The notes: generated by a model from the sequence alone, not told the origin. A DNA stretch of 64,000 nt from Rhodospirillales bacterium (GCA_028291345.1 JAQGIF010000154.1:21651-85650), one strand, 5' to 3'; numbered from the stretch's first letter, positions 17,799-27,222 are shown. Program-made: numbers and translations.

Positions 17799-18460
17799 GC
17801 TCCCGGGTGACATCGCGAGCGTCGGCTCCTCCCAGGTATCCGGCCAGCAAGGGCTTTACCTTGCTCGAGGTTCTGATCGCACTCACGCTGCTCGGCCTGA
17901 TTTTTTCGCTGTTGTGGGGTGTCTTCAGATTTACCACCAGCGCGTGGGAGAGCGCCGGTCATCGAATGGCGCGTTCGAACCAGATCTCAGCAGTGCAGGA
18001 TCTTCTCCGAAGCGAGGTAAGCCAAGCACGCATGCTGCTCATTGGCAGCGGCAGGTCCGAGCCCAACCGGACCTTCAAGGGATTGCGAAGAGAGTTGGAA
18101 TTCGCCGCTCCGCTGCCGGCGCATATGGGAGCCGGAGGCTATTACCTGTTCTCGCTCCACGCCACAGAGATCCGTGGTCGCCAGGGCCTTGCTTTAGCTT
18201 GGCAAATCTATCGCCCGGATATGTTCGCCCGCGGACGCGACCAGCATCGTGAGGAGGCCGTATTGCTCGACGATGTCGGGGGTATCGCATTCGCGTACTA
18301 CGGCCAGTCGCAGGAGGACGAACAACCTGTCTGGACCGATGATTGGGGCGACCGGCGCAACCTACCGAAGCTGGTTCGCATCCGGGTCAACTTTGCCGCT
18401 GGGGAGCGCCGCTACTGGCCGGAGCTCGATATCGAGCTGAAATCGGAGGGAGGGCCTTGA
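17795..18460 (+). CDS. gspJ: type II secretion minor pseudopilin GspJ
   Basis: A 221-residue protein with the prepilin site SKG|FTLLEVLIALTLLGLIFSLLW after a 19-residue leader. The larger core, with VQDLLRSEVSQARML, LVFAAPLPAH-like (LEFAAPLPAH) and the final LVRIRVNFAAGERRYWPEL, fits GspJ. ATGA overlap with gspI. It is followed by 160 bases without a recognisable gene, where gspK would often be found. In this cluster gspK is at the end. Confidence 0.9.
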   Translation: MSSRVTSRASAPPRYPASKGFTLLEVLIALTLLGLIFSLLWGVFRFTTSAWESAGHRMARSNQISAVQDLLRSEVSQARMLLIGSGRSEPNRTFKGLRRELEFAAPLPAHMGAGGYYLFSLHATEIRGRQGLALAWQIYRPDMFARGRDQHREEAVLLDDVGGIAFAYYGQSQEDEQPVWTDDWGDRRNLPKLVRIRVNFAAGERRYWPELDIELKSEGGP

Positions 18461-18620
18461 ACCTTGAACGCCTTACCGGCCCCCAAGCGGCAGGATTTAC
18501 GGCAGAGCTCGCCAGCGGCCGATGGTCTCCGCGGGGCTTGCTGCGGAATGCGGCGCGAGGGCCCGTGCGGCATGAGACCTCTTTCGGCGCGCGCGCGCCT
18601 GGTCCTGTGGAGCGACGTCG

Positions 18621-19709
18621 GTGACGCAGATCTTGGACAAGGGTTCCCGATTCCTCGCATGGTGGCTCGGAGAGTTGTCGAGCCTGATCCCGGAACCCGT
18701 GAGTCAGATTCTCAAATATCAGCCGCATGTCCTGACGATTGAGATCGATCGCACCCGCGCAATTCTGGGGCACCGCAAAGGCAATCGCTGGCGGGAGATC
18801 GGCCGCATAGAGCTGACCGGAAAGGATCCGGCCATAATCCGCGGCGAGCTTGTCCGCCTGATGGGACAAGACAGCCTACGAGCGCAGCAGATCGTCCTCT
18901 ATCTGCCCAGTACCCGCGTCCTCCGCCGTTCGATCAATCTGCCTCTGGCGGCGGCGGAGAACCTCAGGGAAGTGTTAGGGTTCGAGATAGACCGCCATAC
19001 GCCGTTTAAGGTCGAGGAGGTTTATTACGACTTTCGAATCGCCAAGCTCGATCGTGAAGCCAGGCGCGTCACCGCCATTGTCACTGTGGCGACCAAAACG
19101 TATGTCGACCAGGCACTGGTAATGCTGAAATCGTGGGGCGTAACGCCTATTCGCGTTGGCGTCGCCGATGAGCAGCCGGAACACGGCGAGACCCCGAGCC
19201 TTCTTTCGCTAGCTTCCAACTCGATCCCGGGCGCACGCCTCCGAAAATTGTCGGGCGGGCTCGCCATAACGGCCTGCTTGCTGGCAGCTATAGCGGCGTA
19301 TTTGCCCTTGTATCAGGAGAAGCAGCTCCTGGCGGCCTACGAAACGAAGCTGGAGGCGGCTCGCGGTGTCACGGCAGCAACGGAAAAGCTCAAAAAGCAG
19401 GTCGCCGGGGTGCTGGAGCGCAACCGCTTCCTCGCCGAGCGCAAGCTCGCCAAACCAACCATCACCGAACTGCTCGATGAGGTGACCCGGCGCATCCCCG
19501 ACGATAGCTGGGTCATGCAGTTCCGCGCCGAAGGCGATGAGATCGTGCTCACCGGAAACTCGCCGCATGCGTCCGCGCTCATTCGTCTGCTCGAGGGCTC
19601 GGAGATGCTGGAGCAAGTGCGCTTCGGCTCGCCGGTCACATTCGATCAACAGCTCGGCGGCGAACGATTCACCCTTTCGGCGGCGATAACCCACAGGCGC
19701 GTCGAATGA
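18621..19709 (+). CDS. gspL: type II secretion protein GspL (PilM/PilN-like)
   Basis: A 362-residue bitopic protein that recruits GspE to the membrane. The cytoplasmic half resembles the actin-like GspL/PilM domain (IVLYLPSTRVLRRSINLP, LREVLGFEIDRHTPFKVEEVYYDF split over the RNaseH-like fold). A membrane segment lies at about residues 210-230 (GGLAITACLLAAIAAYLPLY), followed by a coiled coil and a PilN-like periplasmic domain (WVMQFRAEGDEIVLTGNSPH). The start is a GTG. It is four bases overlapped by gspM. Confidence 0.87.
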   Translation: MTQILDKGSRFLAWWLGELSSLIPEPVSQILKYQPHVLTIEIDRTRAILGHRKGNRWREIGRIELTGKDPAIIRGELVRLMGQDSLRAQQIVLYLPSTRVLRRSINLPLAAAENLREVLGFEIDRHTPFKVEEVYYDFRIAKLDREARRVTAIVTVATKTYVDQALVMLKSWGVTPIRVGVADEQPEHGETPSLLSLASNSIPGARLRKLSGGLAITACLLAAIAAYLPLYQEKQLLAAYETKLEAARGVTAATEKLKKQVAGVLERNRFLAERKLAKPTITELLDEVTRRIPDDSWVMQFRAEGDEIVLTGNSPHASALIRLLEGSEMLEQVRFGSPVTFDQQLGGERFTLSAAITHRRVE

Positions 19710-20284
19710 TAACTGCCATGTCTGCTTGGAAAGGTCGCATCGCAGCGTTGCTGATCCTGATCGGCGTTGTGGCTGCAGCATATCTCCTGCTTATCGGGCC
19801 CTTGCTGGCCGACTACGATGAGACACGGCTGGCAGTCGCTGATGCGCGCGACCGGCTTGCCCAGCTCGATCGTCTGAGGGGCGTCGAGGCCGAGCTCGAG
19901 CAGCAGATGGCAAAACTGCGGCAACGCCAATCCTCGACCAGTCTCTATCTGACTAAGGGCAGCGATGCTCTCGCCGCCGTCGAAATACAAGATCGCGTCA
20001 AAAGCTTCGTCGAACAGAACGGCGGTGCCGTGCGAAGCGTACAGGCCATGCCTGGACAGGGGGATGGAGGTTTCCGCCGCGTGACCGTCCGACTCCAGAT
20101 GACGGTCACAACGACTCTGCTTTACCGCATGCTCTACCGCCTGGAGGCCGAGGCGCCGGCATTGTTCGTCGACAACATTGCCATTCAGAGCACGTCATCC
20201 CGGGAGGGCGACGGCAAGGCGGCCGACCCGCCTCTGACGGTGAGCTTCGACGTATTCGGGTATCTGCCGGGGGAAGCGCAATGA
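19706..20284 (+). CDS. gspM: type II secretion protein GspM
   Basis: A 192-residue bitopic inner-membrane protein. A short cytoplasmic tail, a membrane helix (AALLILIGVVAAAYLLLIGP), a coiled coil (LAVADARDRLAQLDRLRGVEAE) and a ferredoxin-like periplasmic domain (VQAMPGQGDGGFRRVTVRLQ) match GspM. It pairs with GspL and stabilises the inner-membrane platform. ATGA overlaps are present at both ends. Confidence 0.85.
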   Translation: MITAMSAWKGRIAALLILIGVVAAAYLLLIGPLLADYDETRLAVADARDRLAQLDRLRGVEAELEQQMAKLRQRQSSTSLYLTKGSDALAAVEIQDRVKSFVEQNGGAVRSVQAMPGQGDGGFRRVTVRLQMTVTTTLLYRMLYRLEAEAPALFVDNIAIQSTSSREGDGKAADPPLTVSFDVFGYLPGEAQ

Positions 20285-20778
20285 CGGCACAACGATCATT
20301 GCCTGCACTGACAGCGGCATTCCTGGGAGCTACCTGCCTTGGCTTGCTGGCTCTTCTGCAGCGGGAGCTCAATGCCGCCGAGACTCCCGCCGACCCCGGA
20401 AAGCCGGTCGCCGACCGCATGATTCGGTCGCAGCCCCAGGAAAAAACATTTGCAATGGCTCCCCTCCAGAAATTTTCGGCCATCGTCGAGCGGCCGATCT
20501 TTTCGCCAAACCGCCGTCCCGCGGCGAAGCAGCCGGATTCAGAAAAGCAGCAACGCCCGCGCTCTAGCCTTGCGCTGTTCGGGATCACGATCTCCGCGGG
20601 CGAGCGGATCGCCCTGGTTGGGGTGGAACGTGGCACCAGCCTCGCCCGCATGAAGGAGGGCCAAGCGTTCTCAGGTTGGGTTGTCGTCGAAATCGATCAA
20701 AATCGAGTGTTGTTGCGTCAGGGCACCGTCGTTGAAGCGCTGGAGCTGAACTATGGGACACCGCCGTCCGGCAAATGA
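20281..20778 (+). CDS. gspN: type II secretion protein GspN/GspC-like
   Basis: A 165-residue protein with one N-terminal membrane helix (LPALTAAFLGATCLGLLALL), the motif FSAIVERPIFSPNRRP and an HR-like domain beginning SSLALFGITISAGERIALVG. This is the layout of GspC-type proteins that link the inner platform to the secretin, though it lacks a PDZ domain. In alphaproteobacterial clusters such short proteins are usually called GspN. It ends next to gspD. Confidence 0.75.
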   Translation: MTAQRSLPALTAAFLGATCLGLLALLQRELNAAETPADPGKPVADRMIRSQPQEKTFAMAPLQKFSAIVERPIFSPNRRPAAKQPDSEKQQRPRSSLALFGITISAGERIALVGVERGTSLARMKEGQAFSGWVVVEIDQNRVLLRQGTVVEALELNYGTPPSGK

Positions 20779-23287
20779 AAAACGCTTCTGGCCTGTGAAG
20801 CTTAATCTTCTTCGCGGGCGAAGAGGCCAGGAGGGCGTTCGTTCGGATGCCGACGGCCTCGCCGTCGGCACGATCCTGCTGGTTTTGGCAAAGGCCGCGC
20901 CGGCGGGATGCAAGAGACTGGCGGTCAGCCACACCGAATCGCCGTCACAGAAGACGAGGATCGGGACTCCTCGAGACATTCTCGGCGGTCGTCGAGGGAC
21001 CGATCCCTGCGCCAGACGACGCTGGGAAAGGGCGCTGGACAATGAGACGCAGTTCGCGCCCGGCGCCGTACTCAGGTGCATCATCGGGTTGGCGTTTTTG
21101 GCCCCCGCGCTGATGGCAGGGGGGTGCCAGGAAAAAAGCGCTGACCGCCCTTATCCCATCGAATCGCCACACCTCGCGGTAAGGAGCACAGGCGTCGACG
21201 CGCGGGATGGGTCCAAAGTGATGAATATGAGCAGGCGGGTCGATCTCGGCCGCCCCGAGCAGCCGCGGCTCATCGATCCTCAGATCGAGAGAGGAACAGG
21301 CTATCTGATAGCTCAAGCGTCCGACAGCGACCCGCGCTTCACCGAAACTGATGACACGGCCACCCTCAATTTCGTCAGTGCGGACATAAGGGAAGTCGTT
21401 GCGACAATCCTCGGTAACCTCCTCAAAGTGAATTACGTCATAGATCCGGCGGTCAAAGGAACCATCACGGTGCAAACCGGCCGACCGATACCGAAGTCGG
21501 CGCTCATCCCGACGCTCGAGCAGTTCCTTGCTGTAAACGGCGCGGCCCTGGTCAAGGCAAACGGAATCTTCAAGGTCGTGCCGCTCGAGGATGCCGCGAA
21601 AGGAATTGCCGGTCCGCTGCCCCCCCCACCGCCGTCATCGGATGGCGGCTTCGGGACTTATATCTTTCCGCTGAAATTTGCCTCGGCAACGACACTCACG
21701 AAGGTTCTGGAACCCTTCGTCCCTAAAGGACGCGAGCTGCGTATCGATGCCACGCGAAACGTCCTGATCTTCCCCGGAACAAGCGCCGAGGCGCAAAACC
21801 TGCAGAATCTCATCTATACATTCGATGTCGATTTGATGAAGGGGATGTCGTTCGCCATCTTCCCGATCGAGTTTACAGACCCCGAGGCGATAGCGTCGGA
21901 ACTCACTCGGATCCTGGGTCAAGAGAAAGGACCGCTGAATGGCGTAGTGCAGTTCCTGCCGATCCGACGGTTGAACGCCGTGCTCGTTATCACGCCTCAG
22001 CAAAAATATCTCGATACCGCACGTACCTGGATAAAACGGCTCGATCGCACCGATGACGTAACACCGCGAACCTACGTGTATTACGTTCAAAATGGGCGGG
22101 CGACCGACTTGGCCGACGTCCTCAGCCAGGTTTTTGGTGCGACGGGCGGCAGCGGCCAATCGGCACTTCAGGGTCCACCGAGGCGCAATCTGTCGCCGCT
22201 CCGCAGCATAGGTTCATCCGCAGGGGCGGCCACTGCACCCGGTATGACATCCTCCGGGTTGACCTCCTCCGTTCCGGGCCTAGGCGAATCCGAGCCCGTT
22301 GCGGCCGCACCGGGGGGGCTGCCGCCGCTGCGCTCGGCTGCCCCGCCGCCTTCGGACATCCCCGAGGGGACCCCCGGTGCCGAAGGCGACGACAAGACCC
22401 GCAACCTCCGAATCGTCGCGGACGACAAGAACAATGCGCTGGTTATCTTGACGGCACCCTCTCAATATCGGCTGGTCGAGTCGGCGCTGAGGCAATTGGA
22501 TAATGTGCCCCTGCAAGTGCTGATTGAGGCGACGATCGCCGAAGTTAGCCTCACCGACGAGCTGAAATATGGGATTGAATGGTTCTTCAGGAACGGCAAG
22601 ACCAATGCGAGCTTCAGCAGCCTGGCAACCGGAGCTGTGTCAGCGGCAGCGCCTGGCTTTTCCTACTTCCTGAACAGCACAAATATACAGGCCGTGCTCA
22701 ATGCCTTGACCAACATCACGGATGTTAAGGTCATCTCGTCGCCGCAACTGACGGTCTTGGACAACGGGCGCGCCCGAATCCAGGTTGGCGACCAGATTCC
22801 CATCGCCGTACAGTCGGCCGTCTCGGTGATCAATTCTGGAGCGCCAATCGTCAACTCGATTCAATATCGTGACACGGGCGTGATTCTGGAAGTCGTCCCG
22901 AGGGTAAACGCGAACGGACTCGTCTTCCTCGAAATAGTCCAGGAGGTCAGCGACGTGGTCCCGACCACGACCTCGAATCTCGACTCCCCGACGATCCAGC
23001 AGCGCCAGATCGAGAGCAAGGTGGCAGTTCAAAGCGGAGAGACCGTTGCGCTTGGCGGACTGATCCGGGACAGCCGCTCCAACTCGGTGTTAGGACTACC
23101 TATCCTCTCCGAGATTCCGGTCCTCGGCAGTCTTTTCAGGACGACGGATAATTCAATCAAACGCACGGAGCTGCTCGTCCTGCTGACGCCGCGGGTGATC
23201 AAGAATCGCCAGGATTTTGCGGACGTGACCGAAGAGCTGCGCAGCCGCCTCCATACGCTTTCGGCGCTCGAGATGAAGATCCACTAA
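20753..23287 (+). CDS. gspD: type II secretion secretin GspD
   Basis: The outer-membrane channel of the secretion system; the open frame is 844 residues. A lipobox (LAPALMAGGC) puts the mature start at about residue 125. Then come the N0 domain (ATLNFVSADIREVVATILG), N1-N3 repeats, a Gly/Ser/Pro-rich linker (about 470-550) and the secretin core with VPLQVLIEATIAEVSLTDEL, VISSPQLTVLDNGRARIQVG and the final LPILSEIPVLGSLFRTTD. The first 120 residues do not look like GspD. An ATG at 21042 in another frame would give a perfect lipoprotein signal after one frameshift, so the true start is uncertain or damaged. Confidence 0.88.
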   Translation: MGHRRPANEKRFWPVKLNLLRGRRGQEGVRSDADGLAVGTILLVLAKAAPAGCKRLAVSHTESPSQKTRIGTPRDILGGRRGTDPCARRRWERALDNETQFAPGAVLRCIIGLAFLAPALMAGGCQEKSADRPYPIESPHLAVRSTGVDARDGSKVMNMSRRVDLGRPEQPRLIDPQIERGTGYLIAQASDSDPRFTETDDTATLNFVSADIREVVATILGNLLKVNYVIDPAVKGTITVQTGRPIPKSALIPTLEQFLAVNGAALVKANGIFKVVPLEDAAKGIAGPLPPPPPSSDGGFGTYIFPLKFASATTLTKVLEPFVPKGRELRIDATRNVLIFPGTSAEAQNLQNLIYTFDVDLMKGMSFAIFPIEFTDPEAIASELTRILGQEKGPLNGVVQFLPIRRLNAVLVITPQQKYLDTARTWIKRLDRTDDVTPRTYVYYVQNGRATDLADVLSQVFGATGGSGQSALQGPPRRNLSPLRSIGSSAGAATAPGMTSSGLTSSVPGLGESEPVAAAPGGLPPLRSAAPPPSDIPEGTPGAEGDDKTRNLRIVADDKNNALVILTAPSQYRLVESALRQLDNVPLQVLIEATIAEVSLTDELKYGIEWFFRNGKTNASFSSLATGAVSAAAPGFSYFLNSTNIQAVLNALTNITDVKVISSPQLTVLDNGRARIQVGDQIPIAVQSAVSVINSGAPIVNSIQYRDTGVILEVVPRVNANGLVFLEIVQEVSDVVPTTTSNLDSPTIQQRQIESKVAVQSGETVALGGLIRDSRSNSVLGLPILSEIPVLGSLFRTTDNSIKRTELLVLLTPRVIKNRQDFADVTEELRSRLHTLSALEMKIH

Positions 23288-24237
23288 TGCATGCCTGGTC
23301 GTGGGTGGTGCATGCTGCCGTGAACCCAGCCCGCAGCAAAGGAAGCGAGAACGGCGTGGCTCTCGTTGCCGTGCTGTGGGTGCTTGCGTTGCTTTCGATG
23401 ATGGCGGTGGTCTTTAACGCGGAAATGCGGACCCAGACCGACCTCGAACGCAACCTTGTGGAGAATGCGCAGGCAGAAGCCCTGGCCGATGCCGGCGTCT
23501 ATCAGGCGATCGCAATGTTGCTAGATCCCGACCAGACCCGCCATCCGCGGCTCGACGGCACACCCTATCCATGGTCCCACGCCGGGGGGCAGGTTCTCGT
23601 CTCGATCCAGGACGAGGGCGGCAAGATCGACCTCAACGCCGCGCCGGACGGCCTCTTGCGGAGTTTGTTCGTCTCCGTTGGCGTCGCGCCCGAGGTCGCG
23701 TCGACATTGGTTGACAGGATCCGCGACTTCACCGATCGGGAACACATCAGACGGTCGAACGGAGCCGAAGATGAGGATTACCGTCTCGCCGGCGTCGGCT
23801 ATGACCTGAAGCATGCGCCCCTCGACAGCGTTGCCGAGCTCGAGCAGGTGCTCGGCATGACCCACGAATTGTTCCGGCGGGTCGAACCTTTCGTGACGGT
23901 CTACACTGGGCTCGACGGAATCAATCCGCTGACCGCATCGCGAGAGGTGCTGGCCGCGGCGGCTCGAAGTGCGGCGCAGTCGCAATCCGAGTTCAAGGGC
24001 CAACAAGCGACCCCGATTCATACTGCTTCGCCGGTCACGGATCTTGGTTCCGGAGTGCCAGGCGCCGCCCAGGCACCGGCGGTTACGATTCGCGCCGAGG
24101 CATGGACCCCGGCGGGTGGTGTATTCGGCCGCGAAGCCGTGGTTCTCCTGACCGAGCAGCCCTTCGCCATGCCCTTCGCCATCCGGGAGTGGCGACGAAC
24201 GTGGACGGTGTCGCCGTCCCCTTCGCCGATCGAGTAA
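23287..24237 (+). CDS. gspK: type II secretion minor pseudopilin GspK
   Basis: A 316-residue tip subunit of the pseudopilus. The prepilin site is ENG|VALVAVLWVLALLSMMAVV. The Glu at +5 is replaced, as is usual for GspK. The core carries the GspK helix-hairpin region: KIDLNAAPDGLLRSLF, VDRIRDFTDREHIRRSNGAE and INPLTASREVLAAA. It overlaps the gspD stop by one base and closes the cluster. A prepilin peptidase gene (gspO) is not in the window and must be elsewhere if the system works. Confidence 0.9.
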   Translation: MHAWSWVVHAAVNPARSKGSENGVALVAVLWVLALLSMMAVVFNAEMRTQTDLERNLVENAQAEALADAGVYQAIAMLLDPDQTRHPRLDGTPYPWSHAGGQVLVSIQDEGGKIDLNAAPDGLLRSLFVSVGVAPEVASTLVDRIRDFTDREHIRRSNGAEDEDYRLAGVGYDLKHAPLDSVAELEQVLGMTHELFRRVEPFVTVYTGLDGINPLTASREVLAAAARSAAQSQSEFKGQQATPIHTASPVTDLGSGVPGAAQAPAVTIRAEAWTPAGGVFGREAVVLLTEQPFAMPFAIREWRRTWTVSPSPSPIE

Positions 24238-24413
24238 TGAAGCTTGATCGCCAGCGCAACGAGAACAGTCGCACCGGCGGTAGATTCCTCATCGCACGGA
24301 ACCTGCCGCGCTGCGATTTCCGGCCGTGCAGTGGCGGCACGAGTATGGTGGGGTGCTGGCCGATGTCGAGATAGCTGCTGCTGCACTACAACGTGATCTC
24401 ACCGGACTGTGAT

Positions 24414-24881
24414 CTATGGTTTCGACGCAAAGCGCTTCGACGTCGCCGACTGCGGCCTTTTGATTTCATTCAGGACACCGAACACCCTCAGGACATAGTC
24501 GACCCCGCGTGTTTGATTGGGGCCGTGGTAGCGCGCCACGGCCTCCCAGGAATAGCCATGGCGGTCGACCTCGCCCGCGAGGATCCAAGCGCCGGAATAA
24601 ATGCAAGTGCATTTATTGGCTAGGAGGTCGCCGCCGGTAATGCCGAAGCCGGCTAGCTTCGGAAGCCACCGGCTGTTGATTTGCATGGCACACAGATCGA
24701 GGCTGCCGTCGCTGTTTCCACCGATCGCGCCCGCGTCGCCGTTGCTCTCGACATAGGCGATCGCCCGCAAGAGCGATGGAGACAACCGGTAATAGGCACC
24801 GGCGTCGTCGTAACAGTCTGCAAGGGCGGCACCGGTGGTCAGCATGCCGGCGAATAGCAATAGGCAGGGGCTTCGTCTCAT
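24414..24881 (-). CDS. lytic transglycosylase, IpgF/VirB1-type
   Basis: A 155-residue secreted protein. The start at 24881 is set by GGAGG upstream and gives a signal peptide (CLLLFAGMLTTGAALA). The SLT domain follows, with the catalytic Glu in LRAIAYVESNGD, then LDLCAMQINSRWLPKL and a final AVARYHGPN. Extra cysteines (CYDD, CAMQ, CTC) are typical of the small T3SS/T4SS-associated family. It is convergent with the secretion operon and could open the peptidoglycan for the GspD channel, which is inference from position. Confidence 0.87.
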   Translation of the reverse strand: MRRSPCLLLFAGMLTTGAALADCYDDAGAYYRLSPSLLRAIAYVESNGDAGAIGGNSDGSLDLCAMQINSRWLPKLAGFGITGGDLLANKCTCIYSGAWILAGEVDRHGYSWEAVARYHGPNQTRGVDYVLRVFGVLNEIKRPQSATSKRFASKP

Positions 24882-25293
24882 TGCATACCGGTCCTCCGCC
24901 GACAGGCTGGCCTCGCAGGGCAACGGTCGCGCCGCATGCTCGACAGCGACGTGAGGGCAAAGATCAAAATAAAGAATACCATGCCCGCTTAGAGCGCGGT
25001 GTAAGAATTTGTGGATCCTAACCGGAATACTTGTAGGAATCCAATAATACCGGCCCTCCGTTCTTCGATTTATAACCCAATTGGGGGGCGACGCTATTTA
25101 TTCGAGTGGTCCAATTGACGCCAGAACGCGCGCCTGATCAGGCCGCTCGGCGAAGGCGTAGATCGTCCTCTGCTGAGGTACGCCCTTTGAGGGCGGTAAG
25201 TTCACGCGAATAGTTGTCCGGGGCGCCGCGTGGGGCTTGTCGGGCGAACGATGAATGCCGGCTGATCGAACGGATCTGAAAAGGAGACAGCTC
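24882..25293. other. intergenic region between transglycosylase and peroxidase genes
   Basis: No gene is recognised in these 412 bases. It holds the second copy of the shared palindromic motif (25068-25093), about 200 bases before the peroxidase start. Confidence 0.45.
25068..25093. promoter_or_regulatory. shared palindromic motif, copy 2 (upstream of peroxidase gene)
   Basis: It contains the perfect palindrome CCCAATTGGG, preceded by TATAA and followed by GGGCGACG. The 26-base window matches 13216-13241 at 21 positions. The same spacing of the flanks argues for one regulator acting on both transcription units. Confidence 0.5.
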
Positions 25294-27222
25294 ATGAAAT
25301 TCAAGACAACGGCAGCGCTAGCGGCGGCTTGCGCAATGGGCCTCGGGACTGCGACCTTTATCTACGCCGCCCGGGCGGACCAACAAGGACAAGCCCAAGG
25401 GCATGACGACAAAGGAACAGATCCAGGAAAAAACGTAGGTGATTTCCTTAAAGAATGCCCGAATACGGGGATCTTCGGCAATCCACCAATCTATTTCCCC
25501 TATCCCAGGCGTATAATTCCACGTGATCTGTGCAAGGAGATACAAAGGGTTCGACGCGAAGTTAAAGTTGTTTACGACCGTTATCTCGCCCAGTCGAAGG
25601 CGTTGACACCGCCGACTCTGACGAGCCAACCTCCAACGCTTCAGGGGACAGGTTATGAAGCGGTACGGATACTTGGCGGGCTGATGAATTACGACGAGAG
25701 GATATCCGTCGGCGGGAATGTGGCCTGCGCTTTCTGCCATATGCCGTACGCCGGTTTTAGCGGACCGATACCGTCCGTCAATCTGACGATGATCGCCTAT
25801 CCCGGATCGTACCTCGCTCGGGCCGGCAAGCGGAACCCTCAGCGATACCCCTATTCACCCAGATTTCCTGTGTTTCACCTGAATGGAGGAAAAAACGCGG
25901 GTGTTGGCGGAACCTTTACCGGCGGAAACTTCTGGGATGGACGCGCGACCGGATACAAGTTGCAGAGTCCCGACGCTGAGCAGGCACAGCATCCTCCAGT
26001 CGATTCCCAGGAAATGGGCTCGCCTGACACGGCGTGCATCGCGTTCAAGCTGTCGCAGGCGGAGTATCGGCCGTTGTTCGAGCTGGTATGGGGAGACGAT
26101 TTCGATATCCAGTTCCCGTCCAATACTCAGGAGATCTGTGCCACGCCTGAAGGGGCGGCACAGTTCGGCACGAGCGCCACGCCCATCAATCTAAGTCCGG
26201 TAGATCGCACCAAGGCAAACAACATTTACGATCATTGGGGGCAGTCGATCTCCTTCCTTGAAAGTTCAAACGATATCAGCCCCTTCACCTCGAAATTCGA
26301 TCGCTTCTTGGCGGAAGCGGTCACCCTGACGCCAGATGAGCAAGCCGGGTACAGCCTGTTCCGGGGGCAGGCAGGCTGCAATTCATGCCACCTCGACGGA
26401 AGAGGGACCACTCAGACGCCCGACACCGGCTCGGATGGGACCCCCTCTACTGTGACGGGAACCGACACCAGCGCGCCCGCCGATCTGCAGCCTTTGTTCA
26501 CCTGCTTCGCCTATGCCAATCTCGGCCTGCCGCTCAATCCCAGGGATGCGTTCTACTATCAGACCACGCCTGATTTCTTCGGGTTCACCCCCAATCCCCT
26601 CGGCTTCGGTTACAGAGATTTGGGACTTGGCACCTTCCTCAGAAGCGGCTTCGGCTCCGGGCCAAATCCGAACGCGGTGAATTGGCTATCATTCGCGACC
26701 ACTTCTGACGGCCAAATGCAGACATCTACGGCGCGCAATGTGGCCATGACACCGCCAAATTCCACCACCGAGGCGCCAGGGCCCTACTTTCAGAAGGAGT
26801 TCTTTCACAATGGCTACATCAAGAGCCTGAAGCAGCTCGTCCATTTCTACAATACGCGGGACGTGTATGCATTCAAGGTGACGTCTGGGCACTGCCCAAA
26901 GGGGACGACGGAAAAGGTGGACTGCTGGCCGATGCCCGAGGTCCCGAACAACATCGATATGACGGTCGGCAACCTCGGCTTGACGGATCAGGAGGAGAAC
27001 CAGATCGTGGTATTCTTGCAAACACTGACGGATGGTTTCGATCCGGCCAACCCGACCGTCAGTAACTACCCCAACATCGACACCTTTACGGGTCAGTTGA
27101 TGACCGGGGGTAACGCATCGACTCAAGGTAATGAGCACCTGATACCTACTCCGCCGCTTCCGCCCTGCTCACCGGAGGTCTGCGGTGTCGCGCCTCTGCC
27201 CGGGCCGTTGGCCATTCAATAG
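25294..27222 (+). CDS. large diheme cytochrome c peroxidase-like protein
   Basis: A 642-residue secreted protein. The start at 25294 follows AAGGAGACAG and gives a signal peptide ending near FIYAARA. Two CXXCH heme sites are seen: CAFCH (about residue 145) and CNSCH (about 362). The block GGNFWDGRATG and the FFHNGYIKSLKQLVHFYNTR region near the C terminus belong to the bacterial peroxidase/MauG family. Family members are usually 320-400 residues; this one is nearly twice that, with long inserts and a Pro/Cys-rich tail. The product may be periplasmic or a substrate of the adjacent secretion system. Peroxidase activity itself is not proven by the sequence. Confidence 0.85.
   Translation: MKFKTTAALAAACAMGLGTATFIYAARADQQGQAQGHDDKGTDPGKNVGDFLKECPNTGIFGNPPIYFPYPRRIIPRDLCKEIQRVRREVKVVYDRYLAQSKALTPPTLTSQPPTLQGTGYEAVRILGGLMNYDERISVGGNVACAFCHMPYAGFSGPIPSVNLTMIAYPGSYLARAGKRNPQRYPYSPRFPVFHLNGGKNAGVGGTFTGGNFWDGRATGYKLQSPDAEQAQHPPVDSQEMGSPDTACIAFKLSQAEYRPLFELVWGDDFDIQFPSNTQEICATPEGAAQFGTSATPINLSPVDRTKANNIYDHWGQSISFLESSNDISPFTSKFDRFLAEAVTLTPDEQAGYSLFRGQAGCNSCHLDGRGTTQTPDTGSDGTPSTVTGTDTSAPADLQPLFTCFAYANLGLPLNPRDAFYYQTTPDFFGFTPNPLGFGYRDLGLGTFLRSGFGSGPNPNAVNWLSFATTSDGQMQTSTARNVAMTPPNSTTEAPGPYFQKEFFHNGYIKSLKQLVHFYNTRDVYAFKVTSGHCPKGTTEKVDCWPMPEVPNNIDMTVGNLGLTDQEENQIVVFLQTLTDGFDPANPTVSNYPNIDTFTGQLMTGGNASTQGNEHLIPTPPLPPCSPEVCGVAPLPGPLAIQ

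Noticed and set aside
18461..18620. Gap between gspJ and gspL where gspK is often found
   Set aside because: No gspK motif is seen in any frame, and an intact gspK lies at 23287. No remnant can be supported.
24102..24386. Overlapping open frames on both strands after gspK, with a phrase like YLDIGQHPT on the minus strand
   Set aside because: The phrase recalls GspG but stands alone, with no prepilin site or C-terminal motif. I consider it chance.
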